From an uncultured Oribacterium sp. (GTDB lineage: Bacteria; Bacillota; Clostridia; Lachnospirales; Lachnospiraceae): a DNA stretch of 35,671 nt. Below are positions 23,561 to 31,130 of this stretch, piece after piece; position 1 is the first letter of the stretch; the number at the start of each line of letters is the position of its first letter. The translations under genes and the position numbers were made by a program. Where the stretch lies: contig CABTMH010000054.1 in assembly GCA_902485915.1 (NCBI GenBank), forward strand, positions 1 to 35,671, in the 5' to 3' direction. Below the pieces are notes generated by a model that did no database searches, was not told the DNA's origin, and saw only the letters and a program-made list of their open reading frames with translations.

Positions 23561-23595
23561 CCCCTACCTGAATCCAGTTGATGAGTGAACAGTAA
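23561..23595 (+). repeat. Intergenic repeat copy 5 (divergent centre)
   Basis: CCCCTACCTGAA then a divergent middle (TCCAGTTGATGAG) then TGAACAGTAAC. Both ends match the family while the dyad spacer differs, which suggests that the ends are the conserved parts. It lies 12 bp after cbiH. Confidence 0.7.
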
Positions 23596-23625
23596 CAAGC
23601 ATAAGTGTAGTATCAGGGGAGTGAG

Positions 23626-24612
23626 ATGCATATATTTCTGTTTGGCGGGACGACCGAGGGGCGGAGGATCGTAGAAGCGATCGCGGAAGTGAATAGAGAG
23701 CGGTGTGTGGTGCCTTCGGGGCTGTCGATCTCTGCGGAGGTGTATGTGGCGACGACATATGGGGCGAGTCTGCTGCCGGCGGGGCCGGGGATTCGAGTGC
23801 ATGTCGGGCGGCTGGACGCGGAGGCGATGCGGGCGCTGTTTGAGAAAGCCCGTCAGCCGTTGAATCCCATGCCAGATGATCCTGACGGAGAGATGGAGAA
23901 ATCCGCATCGCCGAAATCGAAAGGGCAGTGCGGGCAGGCGGAACGATGTCCGATCTCCGATCAGCTGCTGGTGATCGATGCGACGCATCCGTACGCGGCG
24001 GTGGTGAGCGAGAATATCCTGACGGCATGTGCGGCAGCGGGGGTGCGCTGCATCCGTGTGGAGCGGGACGATACCGGTGCAGGTGGAGAGGCCAGCGCGC
24101 CGGAGGGCGCGGCACTTCACTGGGTGGAGTCCATCGAGGCGGCAGCGGCGTGGCTGGCACGGGAGATGTCCGATGCGAAGTGTATGCCATCCTCTGCAGC
24201 TGCGCATCGTCCGAATATCTTGATCACGACGGGCTCGAAGGAGCTCGCGCCCTACACGCGGATCCCGGATTTCGCGGCGCGTTGCTATGTGCGGGCGCTG
24301 CCGACGATGGAGGCGCTGGAGAAGTGTCAGGCGCTCGGCTTCCGGCGGGAGCATCTCATCTTGATGCAGGGGCCGTTTTCCGAAGAGATGAATGTCGCAC
24401 AGCTCCGGTACGCCGATGCGGGCTACCTCGTCACGAAGGCCTCGGGCGAGACCGGCGGCTTCCCGGAGAAATGTGAAGCGGCACTCGCGCTCGGTGTGGA
24501 GGTCATCTGCATTGGCCGACCGAAGGAGGTTTCGATCCCGGACGCGGCGTGGTATGATAGAGTGAACTTAGATGAGATGATTCACTTGATAATAGATGGA
24601 GGTATGACATGA
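23626..24612 (+). CDS. cbiJ: Cobalt-precorrin-6A reductase
   Basis: Reduces the macrocycle of cobalt-precorrin-6A with NAD(P)H. It has 328 aa, against about 250 usually. Landmarks: N-terminal IFLFGGTTEGRRI (nucleotide-binding loop), YGASLLPAGPGIRVHVGRLD, LLVIDATHPYAAVVSENI, LITTGSKELAPYTRI, LILMQGPFSEEMNVAQLR and LVTKASGETGGFPEKCEAAL. The extra length comes mainly from residues about 76-111 (a Pro/Asp/Glu/Lys-rich segment) and smaller insertions at about 150-160 and 182-195. The start is 23626, preceded by AGGGGAGTGAG. The 3' end overlaps cbiET by ATGA. Confidence 0.92.
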   Translation: MHIFLFGGTTEGRRIVEAIAEVNRERCVVPSGLSISAEVYVATTYGASLLPAGPGIRVHVGRLDAEAMRALFEKARQPLNPMPDDPDGEMEKSASPKSKGQCGQAERCPISDQLLVIDATHPYAAVVSENILTACAAAGVRCIRVERDDTGAGGEASAPEGAALHWVESIEAAAAWLAREMSDAKCMPSSAAAHRPNILITTGSKELAPYTRIPDFAARCYVRALPTMEALEKCQALGFRREHLILMQGPFSEEMNVAQLRYADAGYLVTKASGETGGFPEKCEAALALGVEVICIGRPKEVSIPDAAWYDRVNLDEMIHLIIDGGMT

Positions 24613-25934
24613 GAATCGTAAACCTGATCGGGGTAGGCCCGGGAAATCCGGATATGCTGACGAAGAGTGCGGTCGATGCCATCTCGGCATCGGATGTGGT
24701 GATGGGCGCGACGCGGGCGCTGAACACGGCGCGGGCTGTGATGCCGGCAGAAGCAGGCCCGGAGCTGCTCGAGACCTTCCGCACGGAGGAGATGGTCGAG
24801 TATATCCTCGCGCATCCGGAAAAGAAAACCATCTCGGCGGTCTTCACCGGCGACACGAGTGTGTACTCCGGCGCGATTCCACTGCGCCGCGCGCTGAAGA
24901 AGCATATGGCGGCCGTGCACGACGAGGACTCTGAGGACGAGAGCACGCTCGAGCAGCTCGAGATCCGGAACTATGCCGGCGTGTCGAGCATCCAGTACTT
25001 CCTCAGCCAGCGCTCGATCAGCATGGCGGACGTGAAGCTCGTCAGCCTGCACGGTCTGCATAAGGACATGGTGCCGCTGATCCGCGAGAACCGTTTCGTC
25101 TGTGCCCTGCTCGGTGCCGAGGACAATGTCTCCATCATCGCGCAGGAGCTGGTACAGTTCGGCCTCAATAACGTGCGCATCACGGTCGGCGAGCGCCTGA
25201 GCTACGAGGACGAGAAGTTCACCTTCGGCTCCCCGCGTGAGCTTCGGAATCAGAGCTTCGATCGCCTCGCCATCGCGCTCTTCGAGAACGACGGCTTCCG
25301 TGCGTCCATTCGAAGCTTCGGTATCTCGGATGACCGCTTCAACCGCCTCGATGGGATCCCGATGACGAAGCGCGATGTGCGTGCGCTGAGCCTCTGTCGT
25401 CTCGCCCTTCGTGAGAACAGCATCATGTATGACATCGGTGCCGGCACCGGCAGTGTGTCGATCGAGGCTGCGCTGACCTGCCCGGAGGGCAAGGTGATTT
25501 CCGTCGAGGTGGATCAGGACGCGATCTACACGCTCGAGCAGAACCGCTACCAGTTCAAGGTCGACAACATTCGCATCGTGCGCGGCATCGCCCCGGCCTG
25601 CTTCGCGGCAGAGAGCTTCCAGGCACCGGATGAGCGGAAGAATGTCTCCGACGAGGGTCCGCTGCCGATCCCGGACTGCGTCTTCATCGGCGGCAGCAAG
25701 GGCAATCTCGGGGCGATCGTCGACTGGGCGATCGGTATCAACCCGGATGTCATCATCGTCATCAACACGGTAACCCTCGAGTCCAGCGCCGAGGTGCTGG
25801 AGATCGAGCGCCGGCTCACGGACTACCAGTTCGAGATGGTGGAGATCCAGGCGACCAGCCTCGAGCGCCGTGGCAGCTACCACATGCACCGCGCGGAAAA
25901 CCCGATCACCATCACCAGAATCTCGAGACGGTGA
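24609..25934 (+). CDS. cbiET: Bifunctional cobalt-precorrin-7 C5-methyltransferase / C15-methyltransferase-decarboxylase
   Basis: A fusion of CbiE (C5 methylation) and CbiT (C15 methylation and decarboxylation), equivalent to CobL. It has 441 aa. The CbiE part, about 1-210, opens with IVNLIGVGPGNPDMLTKSAV and includes AVFTGDTSVYSGA and NYAGVSSIQYFLSQ. The CbiT part, about 245-441, opens with PMTKRDVRALSLCRLAL and shows the Rossmann SAM motif MYDIGAGTGSVSIEAAL (from about residue 273), then VISVEVDQDAIYTLEQNRY and CVFIGGSKGNLGAIVDW. It overlaps cbiJ by 4 nt (ATGA). The length is normal and there are no large insertions, apart from a short acidic stretch HDEDSEDESTLEQ near residue 100. Confidence 0.95.
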   Translation: MRIVNLIGVGPGNPDMLTKSAVDAISASDVVMGATRALNTARAVMPAEAGPELLETFRTEEMVEYILAHPEKKTISAVFTGDTSVYSGAIPLRRALKKHMAAVHDEDSEDESTLEQLEIRNYAGVSSIQYFLSQRSISMADVKLVSLHGLHKDMVPLIRENRFVCALLGAEDNVSIIAQELVQFGLNNVRITVGERLSYEDEKFTFGSPRELRNQSFDRLAIALFENDGFRASIRSFGISDDRFNRLDGIPMTKRDVRALSLCRLALRENSIMYDIGAGTGSVSIEAALTCPEGKVISVEVDQDAIYTLEQNRYQFKVDNIRIVRGIAPACFAAESFQAPDERKNVSDEGPLPIPDCVFIGGSKGNLGAIVDWAIGINPDVIIVINTVTLESSAEVLEIERRLTDYQFEMVEIQATSLERRGSYHMHRAENPITITRISRR

Positions 25935-26124
25935 GGTACGGCCGCCAGCCCGGGCCATATGCCCCTGGCCTGGCGAAAGCCCCGGCGCTCTGCGTCGAAG
26001 GCTTGGGCCGGCGATGCCCGGGATGCGGCGCAGCGAAGTGCCGGGCAGGTGAATTTTCGGACATGATTTGACAGACAGCATCGGAAGATGCGCCGCATCC
26101 GGCGGCGTTCAGAGCACAAACCCT
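25935..26124. other. GC-rich structured gap between cbiET and cbiA
   Basis: 190 bp with no convincing gene. Seen: an imperfect hairpin at 25943-25974 (CGCCAG paired with CTGGCG around CCATATG) and a second possible stem GCCCGG/CCGGGC (26016-26021 with 26041-26046). No B12-box or cobalamin riboswitch core could be matched. An in-frame TTG at 26068 could extend CbiA but lies outside its conserved region. Confidence 0.4.
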
Positions 26125-27534
26125 ATGAGACATACATTTCGGAAAATCGTGATCGCCGCGGATCGAAGCGGCGCAGGAAAGACCACAGTAAGCTGTGGTC
26201 TTCTTGCCGTGCTGAAAAAACGGGGTGTGAAGGTCCAGAGCTTCAAGTGCGGGCCGGACTACATCGACCCGATGTTCCACCGGCGGGTGCTCGGCGTGCC
26301 GTCCGGGAACCTCGACAGCTTCTTCACGGATGCGACCACGCTTCGGAGGATTTTTCGTGCGCGTATAGCAGAGAGTGGTGCGGCGCTCGCGCTCGTCGAG
26401 GGCGTGATGGGCTACTATGACGGGCTCGGCGGCGTGTCGAGCCACGCATCGACCTGGGAAATCGCGCACATCCTCGACGCACCGACCATCCTCGTGATGG
26501 ACGCGAAGGGTGCCAGCGTGACGATCGCTGCGCTGGTGCGCGGGATGATGAAATTCAAAGAAGAACGCGCGGTGCAGAGCGGCATCCGCGGCCTGATCCT
26601 GAACCGTGTGTCGCCGATGTTCTACCCGCGCCTGAAAAGTGTGATCGAGGAGTACTGTCCCGGTATCGAGGTCCTCGGCTATCTGCCGGAGCTTCCGGAG
26701 CTGAAGATTCCGTCCCGCCATCTCGGCCTCGTCGAGCCGGAGGAAATCGCGGGTTTTCAGCGCTGGACGGAACGCGTCGCCGCGCAGATGGAAGAAAGCG
26801 TGGATGTGGAGCGGCTGCTGGAGATCGCAGAGGAGGAAAGATATGGCATCCGCGAGGATGACGCTGAAGCTGCGAAAAATCGTGCGTTGCTTGAGCAGCC
26901 GGTGCGGATCGCGGTATCGGAGGACGAAGCCTTTAACTTCATGTATCAGGAGAACCGGGCACTGCTCGAGCAGCTCGGTGCGGAGCTGGTGCCGTTCAGC
27001 CCGCTGCATGATGCAGAGCTCCCGACGGATATCGTCGGCCTGATCCTGTCCGGTGGCTATCCGGAGCTCTATAAGGATGCACTCCATGCCAATGCTTCGA
27101 TGCGTACGTCGGTGGCGGAGGCGGTCAAGCATGGGCTCCCGACGATCGCCGAGTGCGGTGGCTATATGTATCTGCTGGATGCCGTCGAGCAGGTCGCGAT
27201 GTGCGGCGTGCTCGCGGGTGATGCAGAGCGAAAGCCGCGGCTGGTCCGCTTCGGCTATATCGAGGCGGAGACTCGACGGGACAGCGTGCTCGGCCCGGCC
27301 GGTACCGTACTGCGCGGGCATGAGTTCCACCGCTACGACTGCGACTTCAACGGTGCCGACTGCACCCTCACGAAGCCCGCGGCTGGGCGTGGGCGTGCAG
27401 CAACAGGTGCCCGCAGCTACGAAGGCATCTACCTCACGGACAGCCTCGCCGCCGGCTTCCCGCACTTCTACTACTGGAGTAACCCCGCCGCCCTCGCCCA
27501 CTTCCTCGACCGCTGCCGAGCATACAGTGGATGA
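26125..27534 (+). CDS. cbiA: Cobyrinate a,c-diamide synthase
   Basis: ATP- and glutamine-dependent amidation of the a and c side chains of cobyrinate. It has 469 aa, normal for the family. The N-terminal P-loop ATPase domain shows VIAADRSGAGKTTVSCGLL, KCGPDYIDPMFHRRVLG, NLDSFF and VEGVMGYYDGLGG. The C-terminal class I glutamine amidotransferase domain shows GLILSGGYPELY, IAECGGYMYLLD (nucleophile Cys in ECGGYM) and RGHEFHRYDCDF (catalytic His region). The start at 26125 (MRHTFRKIVIAA) is chosen because the family begins just before the P-loop; no strong ribosome binding site precedes it. The C-terminal part has a short RGRAATGARS-type insertion. Confidence 0.94.
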   Translation: MRHTFRKIVIAADRSGAGKTTVSCGLLAVLKKRGVKVQSFKCGPDYIDPMFHRRVLGVPSGNLDSFFTDATTLRRIFRARIAESGAALALVEGVMGYYDGLGGVSSHASTWEIAHILDAPTILVMDAKGASVTIAALVRGMMKFKEERAVQSGIRGLILNRVSPMFYPRLKSVIEEYCPGIEVLGYLPELPELKIPSRHLGLVEPEEIAGFQRWTERVAAQMEESVDVERLLEIAEEERYGIREDDAEAAKNRALLEQPVRIAVSEDEAFNFMYQENRALLEQLGAELVPFSPLHDAELPTDIVGLILSGGYPELYKDALHANASMRTSVAEAVKHGLPTIAECGGYMYLLDAVEQVAMCGVLAGDAERKPRLVRFGYIEAETRRDSVLGPAGTVLRGHEFHRYDCDFNGADCTLTKPAAGRGRAATGARSYEGIYLTDSLAAGFPHFYYWSNPAALAHFLDRCRAYSG

Positions 27535-27667
27535 AAAAACGGCCTTTTCACTCGAATCAGCATGCCATAGTGTCGCCACACATAATACCCAGATTTCCCA
27601 GGCCCCTGTTTCTGCGAAAATACAGCATCAGGAGAAGCAACAGAAGAGAAAGCGACCAGAGTAATCT

Positions 27668-29098
27668 ATGAAGAGAAACATCGAAGAGAGAGAATATTTT
27701 CGTTCCCGAGCGCAGCAGCATTGGGACAGCCTCGGGAAGCCGATCGACAGCCTCGGCGTGCTCGAGCAGCATGTGACGAAGCTCTGCATGATCGAGCGGA
27801 CGGCACAGCCCCACATCAGTCGTCGTGCGCTCGCAGTGCTCTGCGCGGATCACGGCTGCGTGCGCGAGGGTGTGACGCAGACCGACAGCTCGGTGACGCG
27901 CATCGTCGCTGAAAATTTCGCGCGCGGCCTGACCACGACGAGCATGCTGGCGCAGCAGTTCGCAGTGGATCTCTTCCCGATCGACGTCGGCATGCTTCCT
28001 TCGGCTGCGCCGCACCAGCGCTCTACCGAGGAGTCAACAGAAGCGAGTCCGGCGGGCGCTTCGCGCCGGGAGTGTATCTCGGCCGCGATGCCGCTACACA
28101 TGGATATCGTGAATGCATGCTGCCTCCAGCATGGGAGCGGCGACATCGCGATCGAGCCGGCGATGTCGGAGGAGGTGGGCGAGCGGGCGCTGGCACTCGG
28201 CCGCCGCCTCGTCCGGGAGCTGAAAGCACAGGGCTACGACATCCTCCTGACCGGCGAGATGGGCATCGGCAACACCACGCCGACGAGTGCGCTGTTTTCG
28301 GCGTACCTCGGGCTTCCGGTGGACGAGACGGTCGGCCGCGGTGCTGGCCTCAGTGACGAAGGCCTCGAGAGGAAACGCGACTGCGTTCGACGGGCGCTTC
28401 GCCGGGTCGGGATCGAAGCCGATATACGCAGGGAAGCTTCCCTGGGTGATGAACGCCCAGTGGATTCTACGCAGAAGTTCGTGACTTCCGGAGAGCCTGA
28501 TCCGGCGTCGACGCAGGAGCGGCAACGCTGCGCTGACACTGGATCAGATATAAAGATGAGTCCATGCCGCTCGAAGCAGCTTCTGTTCGAGCTGGGCGGT
28601 CTGGAAATCGCGACGATGGCCGGGATGTTTCTCGGTGCGGTCGAAGAGCAGATGCCGATCGTGATCGATGGTGCGATTTCGACTGCCGCGGCGCTCGCCG
28701 CGAGCCGGATTCTGGCGGAGTCGAACGCTTCGGATGCCACGAACGCTACAACTGCGGCCACGGTAAGTACACCGGAGCCAGTACAGATGTCGGATGCCGG
28801 TGAACACCTGACATGGGAAAAGCGAATGGCGACAAGTGTGGCTGACTCGCTGCCAGATTCTGAAATCCGTGGTTCTGTCGCCGACGTCACGCTGGCGTCG
28901 CACGTGTCGAAGGATGGCGCGGCGCGGAAGGCGCTCGAGGCGCTCGGCCTGCGGGCCATCATCGATGCAGATATGTCGCTCGGCGAGGGCTCCGGCGCGG
29001 TACTTCTCCTGCCGATGCTCGACGCCGCGCTGGCGGTCTACCGCGGCATGGGCAGCTTCGACGACATTCACGTCGAGGCGTACCAGCGCTTCAAGTGA
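27668..29098 (+). CDS. cobT: Nicotinate-nucleotide-dimethylbenzimidazole phosphoribosyltransferase with three insertions
   Basis: Makes alpha-ribazole phosphate from the lower base and nicotinate mononucleotide. It has 476 aa against about 350 for typical CobT. Landmarks: PIDSLGVLEQHVTKLC, LAVLCADHGCVREGV, TRIVAENFARGL, EPAMSEEVGERALALG, LLTGEMGIGNTTPTSAL, GRGAGLSDEGLERK, LFELGGLEIATMAGMFLGA and ADMSLGEGSGAVLLLPMLDAAL, where Glu440 matches the catalytic base. The extra residues are three insertions: about 111-148 (before the substrate loop), about 256-302 (before LLFELGGLEI) and about 352-404 (Ala/Thr/Ser/Asp-rich, before SHVSKDG). All active-site blocks are kept, so activity is likely. It lies 133 bp after cbiA; that gap shows no gene, only a possible degenerate repeat copy near 27546-27560. 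Confidence 0.93.
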   Translation: MKRNIEEREYFRSRAQQHWDSLGKPIDSLGVLEQHVTKLCMIERTAQPHISRRALAVLCADHGCVREGVTQTDSSVTRIVAENFARGLTTTSMLAQQFAVDLFPIDVGMLPSAAPHQRSTEESTEASPAGASRRECISAAMPLHMDIVNACCLQHGSGDIAIEPAMSEEVGERALALGRRLVRELKAQGYDILLTGEMGIGNTTPTSALFSAYLGLPVDETVGRGAGLSDEGLERKRDCVRRALRRVGIEADIRREASLGDERPVDSTQKFVTSGEPDPASTQERQRCADTGSDIKMSPCRSKQLLFELGGLEIATMAGMFLGAVEEQMPIVIDGAISTAAALAASRILAESNASDATNATTAATVSTPEPVQMSDAGEHLTWEKRMATSVADSLPDSEIRGSVADVTLASHVSKDGAARKALEALGLRAIIDADMSLGEGSGAVLLLPMLDAALAVYRGMGSFDDIHVEAYQRFK

Positions 29099-29146
29099 AC
29101 GCGCCGACAGAAGCAGATCGCACTTCCATTACGAAACAGGAGATTC

Positions 29147-29743
29147 ATGGGCAGACTTTACTTCATCACCGGCGGGGCCGGTTCCGGAAAATCAGAATAT
29201 GCGGAGCAGCTCGCGGAGCGGCTGCATGCGGAGCTCGCTGGCCCGCTTTACTACGTCGCGACGATGAACCCTACACCGCGGGATTCCGACGCCGCCGCGC
29301 GCATCGCGAAGCACCAGAAGCGGCGCGAAAACAAGGGCTACACGACGATCGAGTGCCCGACGGACATCGCGCAGCTCCATGCACTCCTGAAGCAGGAGCC
29401 TCCCGTGGCTACCGAGTGCCCGACGGACATCGCGCAGCTCGGACGACTGCCAGCCCATCCTCGCGCCGTTTTTCTCCTCGAGGATCTCACGAATCTGTAT
29501 GCCAATGAAGTCTACGGGACGTCGGGCCATCCCCACGCCATCGTGGCCCCGCTGCTTCAGCTCGTGGCGCAGGCCGGTGCCGTCATCGTCGTCGCGAATG
29601 AGCTCTATAGCGACGGCATCGATTACGGAGAAGAGACGAATCGCTTCCTCCGGAACATCGCCGGCATCGCCGCGCAGCTCAGCGCAGCGGCAGACCAAGT
29701 GACGGAAGTCGTGTACGGCATCCCGGTACAGCTGAAGGTCTGA
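29147..29743 (+). CDS. cobU: Adenosylcobinamide kinase / adenosylcobinamide-phosphate guanylyltransferase
   Basis: Phosphorylates adenosylcobinamide and transfers GMP to it, preparing the CobS substrate. It has 198 aa. P-loop ITGGAGSGKSEYAEQLAE (GGAGSGKS, residues 9-16); the region RIAKHQKRRENKGYTTIE holds the His that carries GMP in the family; FLLEDLTNLYANEVYG is the Walker B-like segment; IVVANELYSDGI follows. It carries a 21-residue tandem duplication, ECPTDIAQL occurring twice. The start follows AGGAG with a 6-nt spacer. It is followed by a 141-bp gap before cobS that holds only small GC hairpins. Confidence 0.94.
   Translation: MGRLYFITGGAGSGKSEYAEQLAERLHAELAGPLYYVATMNPTPRDSDAAARIAKHQKRRENKGYTTIECPTDIAQLHALLKQEPPVATECPTDIAQLGRLPAHPRAVFLLEDLTNLYANEVYGTSGHPHAIVAPLLQLVAQAGAVIVVANELYSDGIDYGEETNRFLRNIAGIAAQLSAAADQVTEVVYGIPVQLKV
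29350..29440 (+). repeat. 28-bp exact direct repeat inside cobU
   Basis: CGAGTGCCCGACGGACATCG plus 8 further identical nt at 29350-29377 and 29413-29440. The period of 63 bp is 21 codons, so the frame is kept. The exact identity points to a recent duplication. Confidence 0.93.
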
Positions 29744-29884
29744 GACATCAGCATACGCCACGTGCCGGCAGCGAAACACGACGGCGCTCTGTCGCGCCGC
29801 ATCCCGAGGCGTGCTGACCACCTCGCTGCAAACTACACCCGATCCCCCGTCGCCCCACTGCGGGCGGCGCCCAAAAGGAGACTC

Positions 29885-30676
29885 ATGTTTGATTCACTGA
29901 AAATAGCATTTGCGACCTACTCGCGGATCCCGACCCCGCAGGCCGACTGGAACGAGCACAGCATGAAATACGCGATGTGCTTCTTCCCGCTGGTCGGCGT
30001 CGTCCTCGCGATCCTGAGCGTCCTCGTCTGGCTCGTCCTCACGCGCCTCGGGCTGCACGCCTTTTTCATCGCGAGCTGCCTCACCGCACTCCCGATCGTG
30101 CTCACCGGCGGTATCCACCTCGACGGCTACTTCGACACGCAGGACGCGCTTCACAGCTACGCCCCGCAGGAGCGGAAGCTCGAAATCCTGAAGGACCCGA
30201 ACATCGGTGCCTTCGCCGCGATCTACGGCCTCCTCTATATCCTGAGCGTTCTCGCCTGCTGGACCGAGACCGCCACCATGACCACCGCGGCGCAGGCCAT
30301 CCCATGCATCTGCTGGGGCTTCGTGCTGTCCCGCATCCTCTCCGGACTCAGCGTTGTGACCTTCCCGAAGGCACGGAAGGATGGTATGGTTCGTGCGATG
30401 GCGGATGCATCGGACCGCCGCCTGGCCACCAACCCCGCCGCGGAGCTCATCGCCGCCGGCGTGCTCCTCTTCGTGCTGACCCTCCTCAGCAGCACCCCGC
30501 TTCTGTACCCGCTCGTGACGCTTCTGATGGCCAGCCTCAGCTTCTGGTGGTACCGCCACCGGATCCTTCCGATCTTCGGAGGCACGACCGGCGACCTCTG
30601 CGGTTACTTCCTGTGCAACTGCGAGCGCGCCATCCTGGCTGGCAACCTGCTGTGCCTGATTCTGTTCAATAGGTAG
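29885..30676 (+). CDS. cobS: Adenosylcobinamide-GDP ribazoletransferase (cobalamin synthase)
   Basis: Joins adenosylcobinamide-GDP with alpha-ribazole (phosphate) at the membrane, the last ring-assembly step. It has 263 aa, normal length. Landmarks: FDSLKIAFATYSRIPTP at the N-terminus, GGIHLDGYFDTQDALHSY (the conserved Asp-rich metal site), ILKDPNIGAFAAIYGLLYIL and, at the C-terminus, IFGGTTGDLCGYFLCNCE. Hydrophobic segments predict six or seven membrane helices. The start at 29885 is set by AAAGGAG just upstream; the open frame extends upstream but without family sequence. It is followed 16 bp later by the small CobU-like gene. Confidence 0.95.
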   Translation: MFDSLKIAFATYSRIPTPQADWNEHSMKYAMCFFPLVGVVLAILSVLVWLVLTRLGLHAFFIASCLTALPIVLTGGIHLDGYFDTQDALHSYAPQERKLEILKDPNIGAFAAIYGLLYILSVLACWTETATMTTAAQAIPCICWGFVLSRILSGLSVVTFPKARKDGMVRAMADASDRRLATNPAAELIAAGVLLFVLTLLSSTPLLYPLVTLLMASLSFWWYRHRILPIFGGTTGDLCGYFLCNCERAILAGNLLCLILFNR

Positions 30677-30692
30677 GAAGGTAGGAGGTAAG

Positions 30693-31067
30693 ATGAAACT
30701 GATCATGATCATCGGCGGCATGGCGCAGGGCAAGCACGCCTTCGCCGCACAGTTCACGTATGCCCGCTGCATCGATGGGCTCGCTGCGCAGATCCGCGAC
30801 GCGGTACGGGCCGGGCGCGATCCACTGGCGGAGGCCAATGCTTCTGTCCGCGACTTCGTCACGGGGCGGGAGAGCGCTGCCACAGACGATCTCGCGGAAG
30901 CGCAGGACGTCGTCCTCATCTACCCGGAGGTCGGCAGCGGCGTCGTACCGCTGGACCCGGAGGAGTGCGCGTGGCGGGAAGCCGTGGGGCGCGCCGGATG
31001 TCGCATCGCCGCCGAGGCCGATGAAGTGTATCGCGTGGTCGCCGGCATCGCGCAGAGAATCAAGTAG
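30693..31067 (+). CDS. Short CobU-like protein
   Basis: 124 aa. MKLIMIIGGMAQGKHAFAAQF is a P-loop-like start in which the usual GKS/T is GKH, and DVVLIYPEVGSGVVPLDPEECAWREAVGRAG with AEADEVYRVVAGIAQRIK corresponds to the C-terminal half of CobU. Such short CobU-like proteins occur beside cobS in many Clostridia. Loss of the P-loop Ser/Thr and absence of the CobU middle (including the guanylylation His) make kinase activity doubtful. With a full cobU present nearby, a regulatory or accessory role is possible, but this is inference. A strong GGAGG lies before ATG. Confidence 0.75.
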   Translation: MKLIMIIGGMAQGKHAFAAQFTYARCIDGLAAQIRDAVRAGRDPLAEANASVRDFVTGRESAATDDLAEAQDVVLIYPEVGSGVVPLDPEECAWREAVGRAGCRIAAEADEVYRVVAGIAQRIK

Positions 31068-31130
31068 AGTAGTGGGCGTCGCCGGACGAGAAGCGTATAG
31101 GTGCGATGAGTGGAAGAAAGGGTGAGAGAA

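Noticed and set aside
24582..27579. Two long minus-strand frames (about 500 and 555 codons) opposite cbiET and cbiA
   Set aside because: Arg/His-rich, low-complexity translations mirror the codon pattern of the plus-strand genes, whose catalytic motifs are unmistakable.
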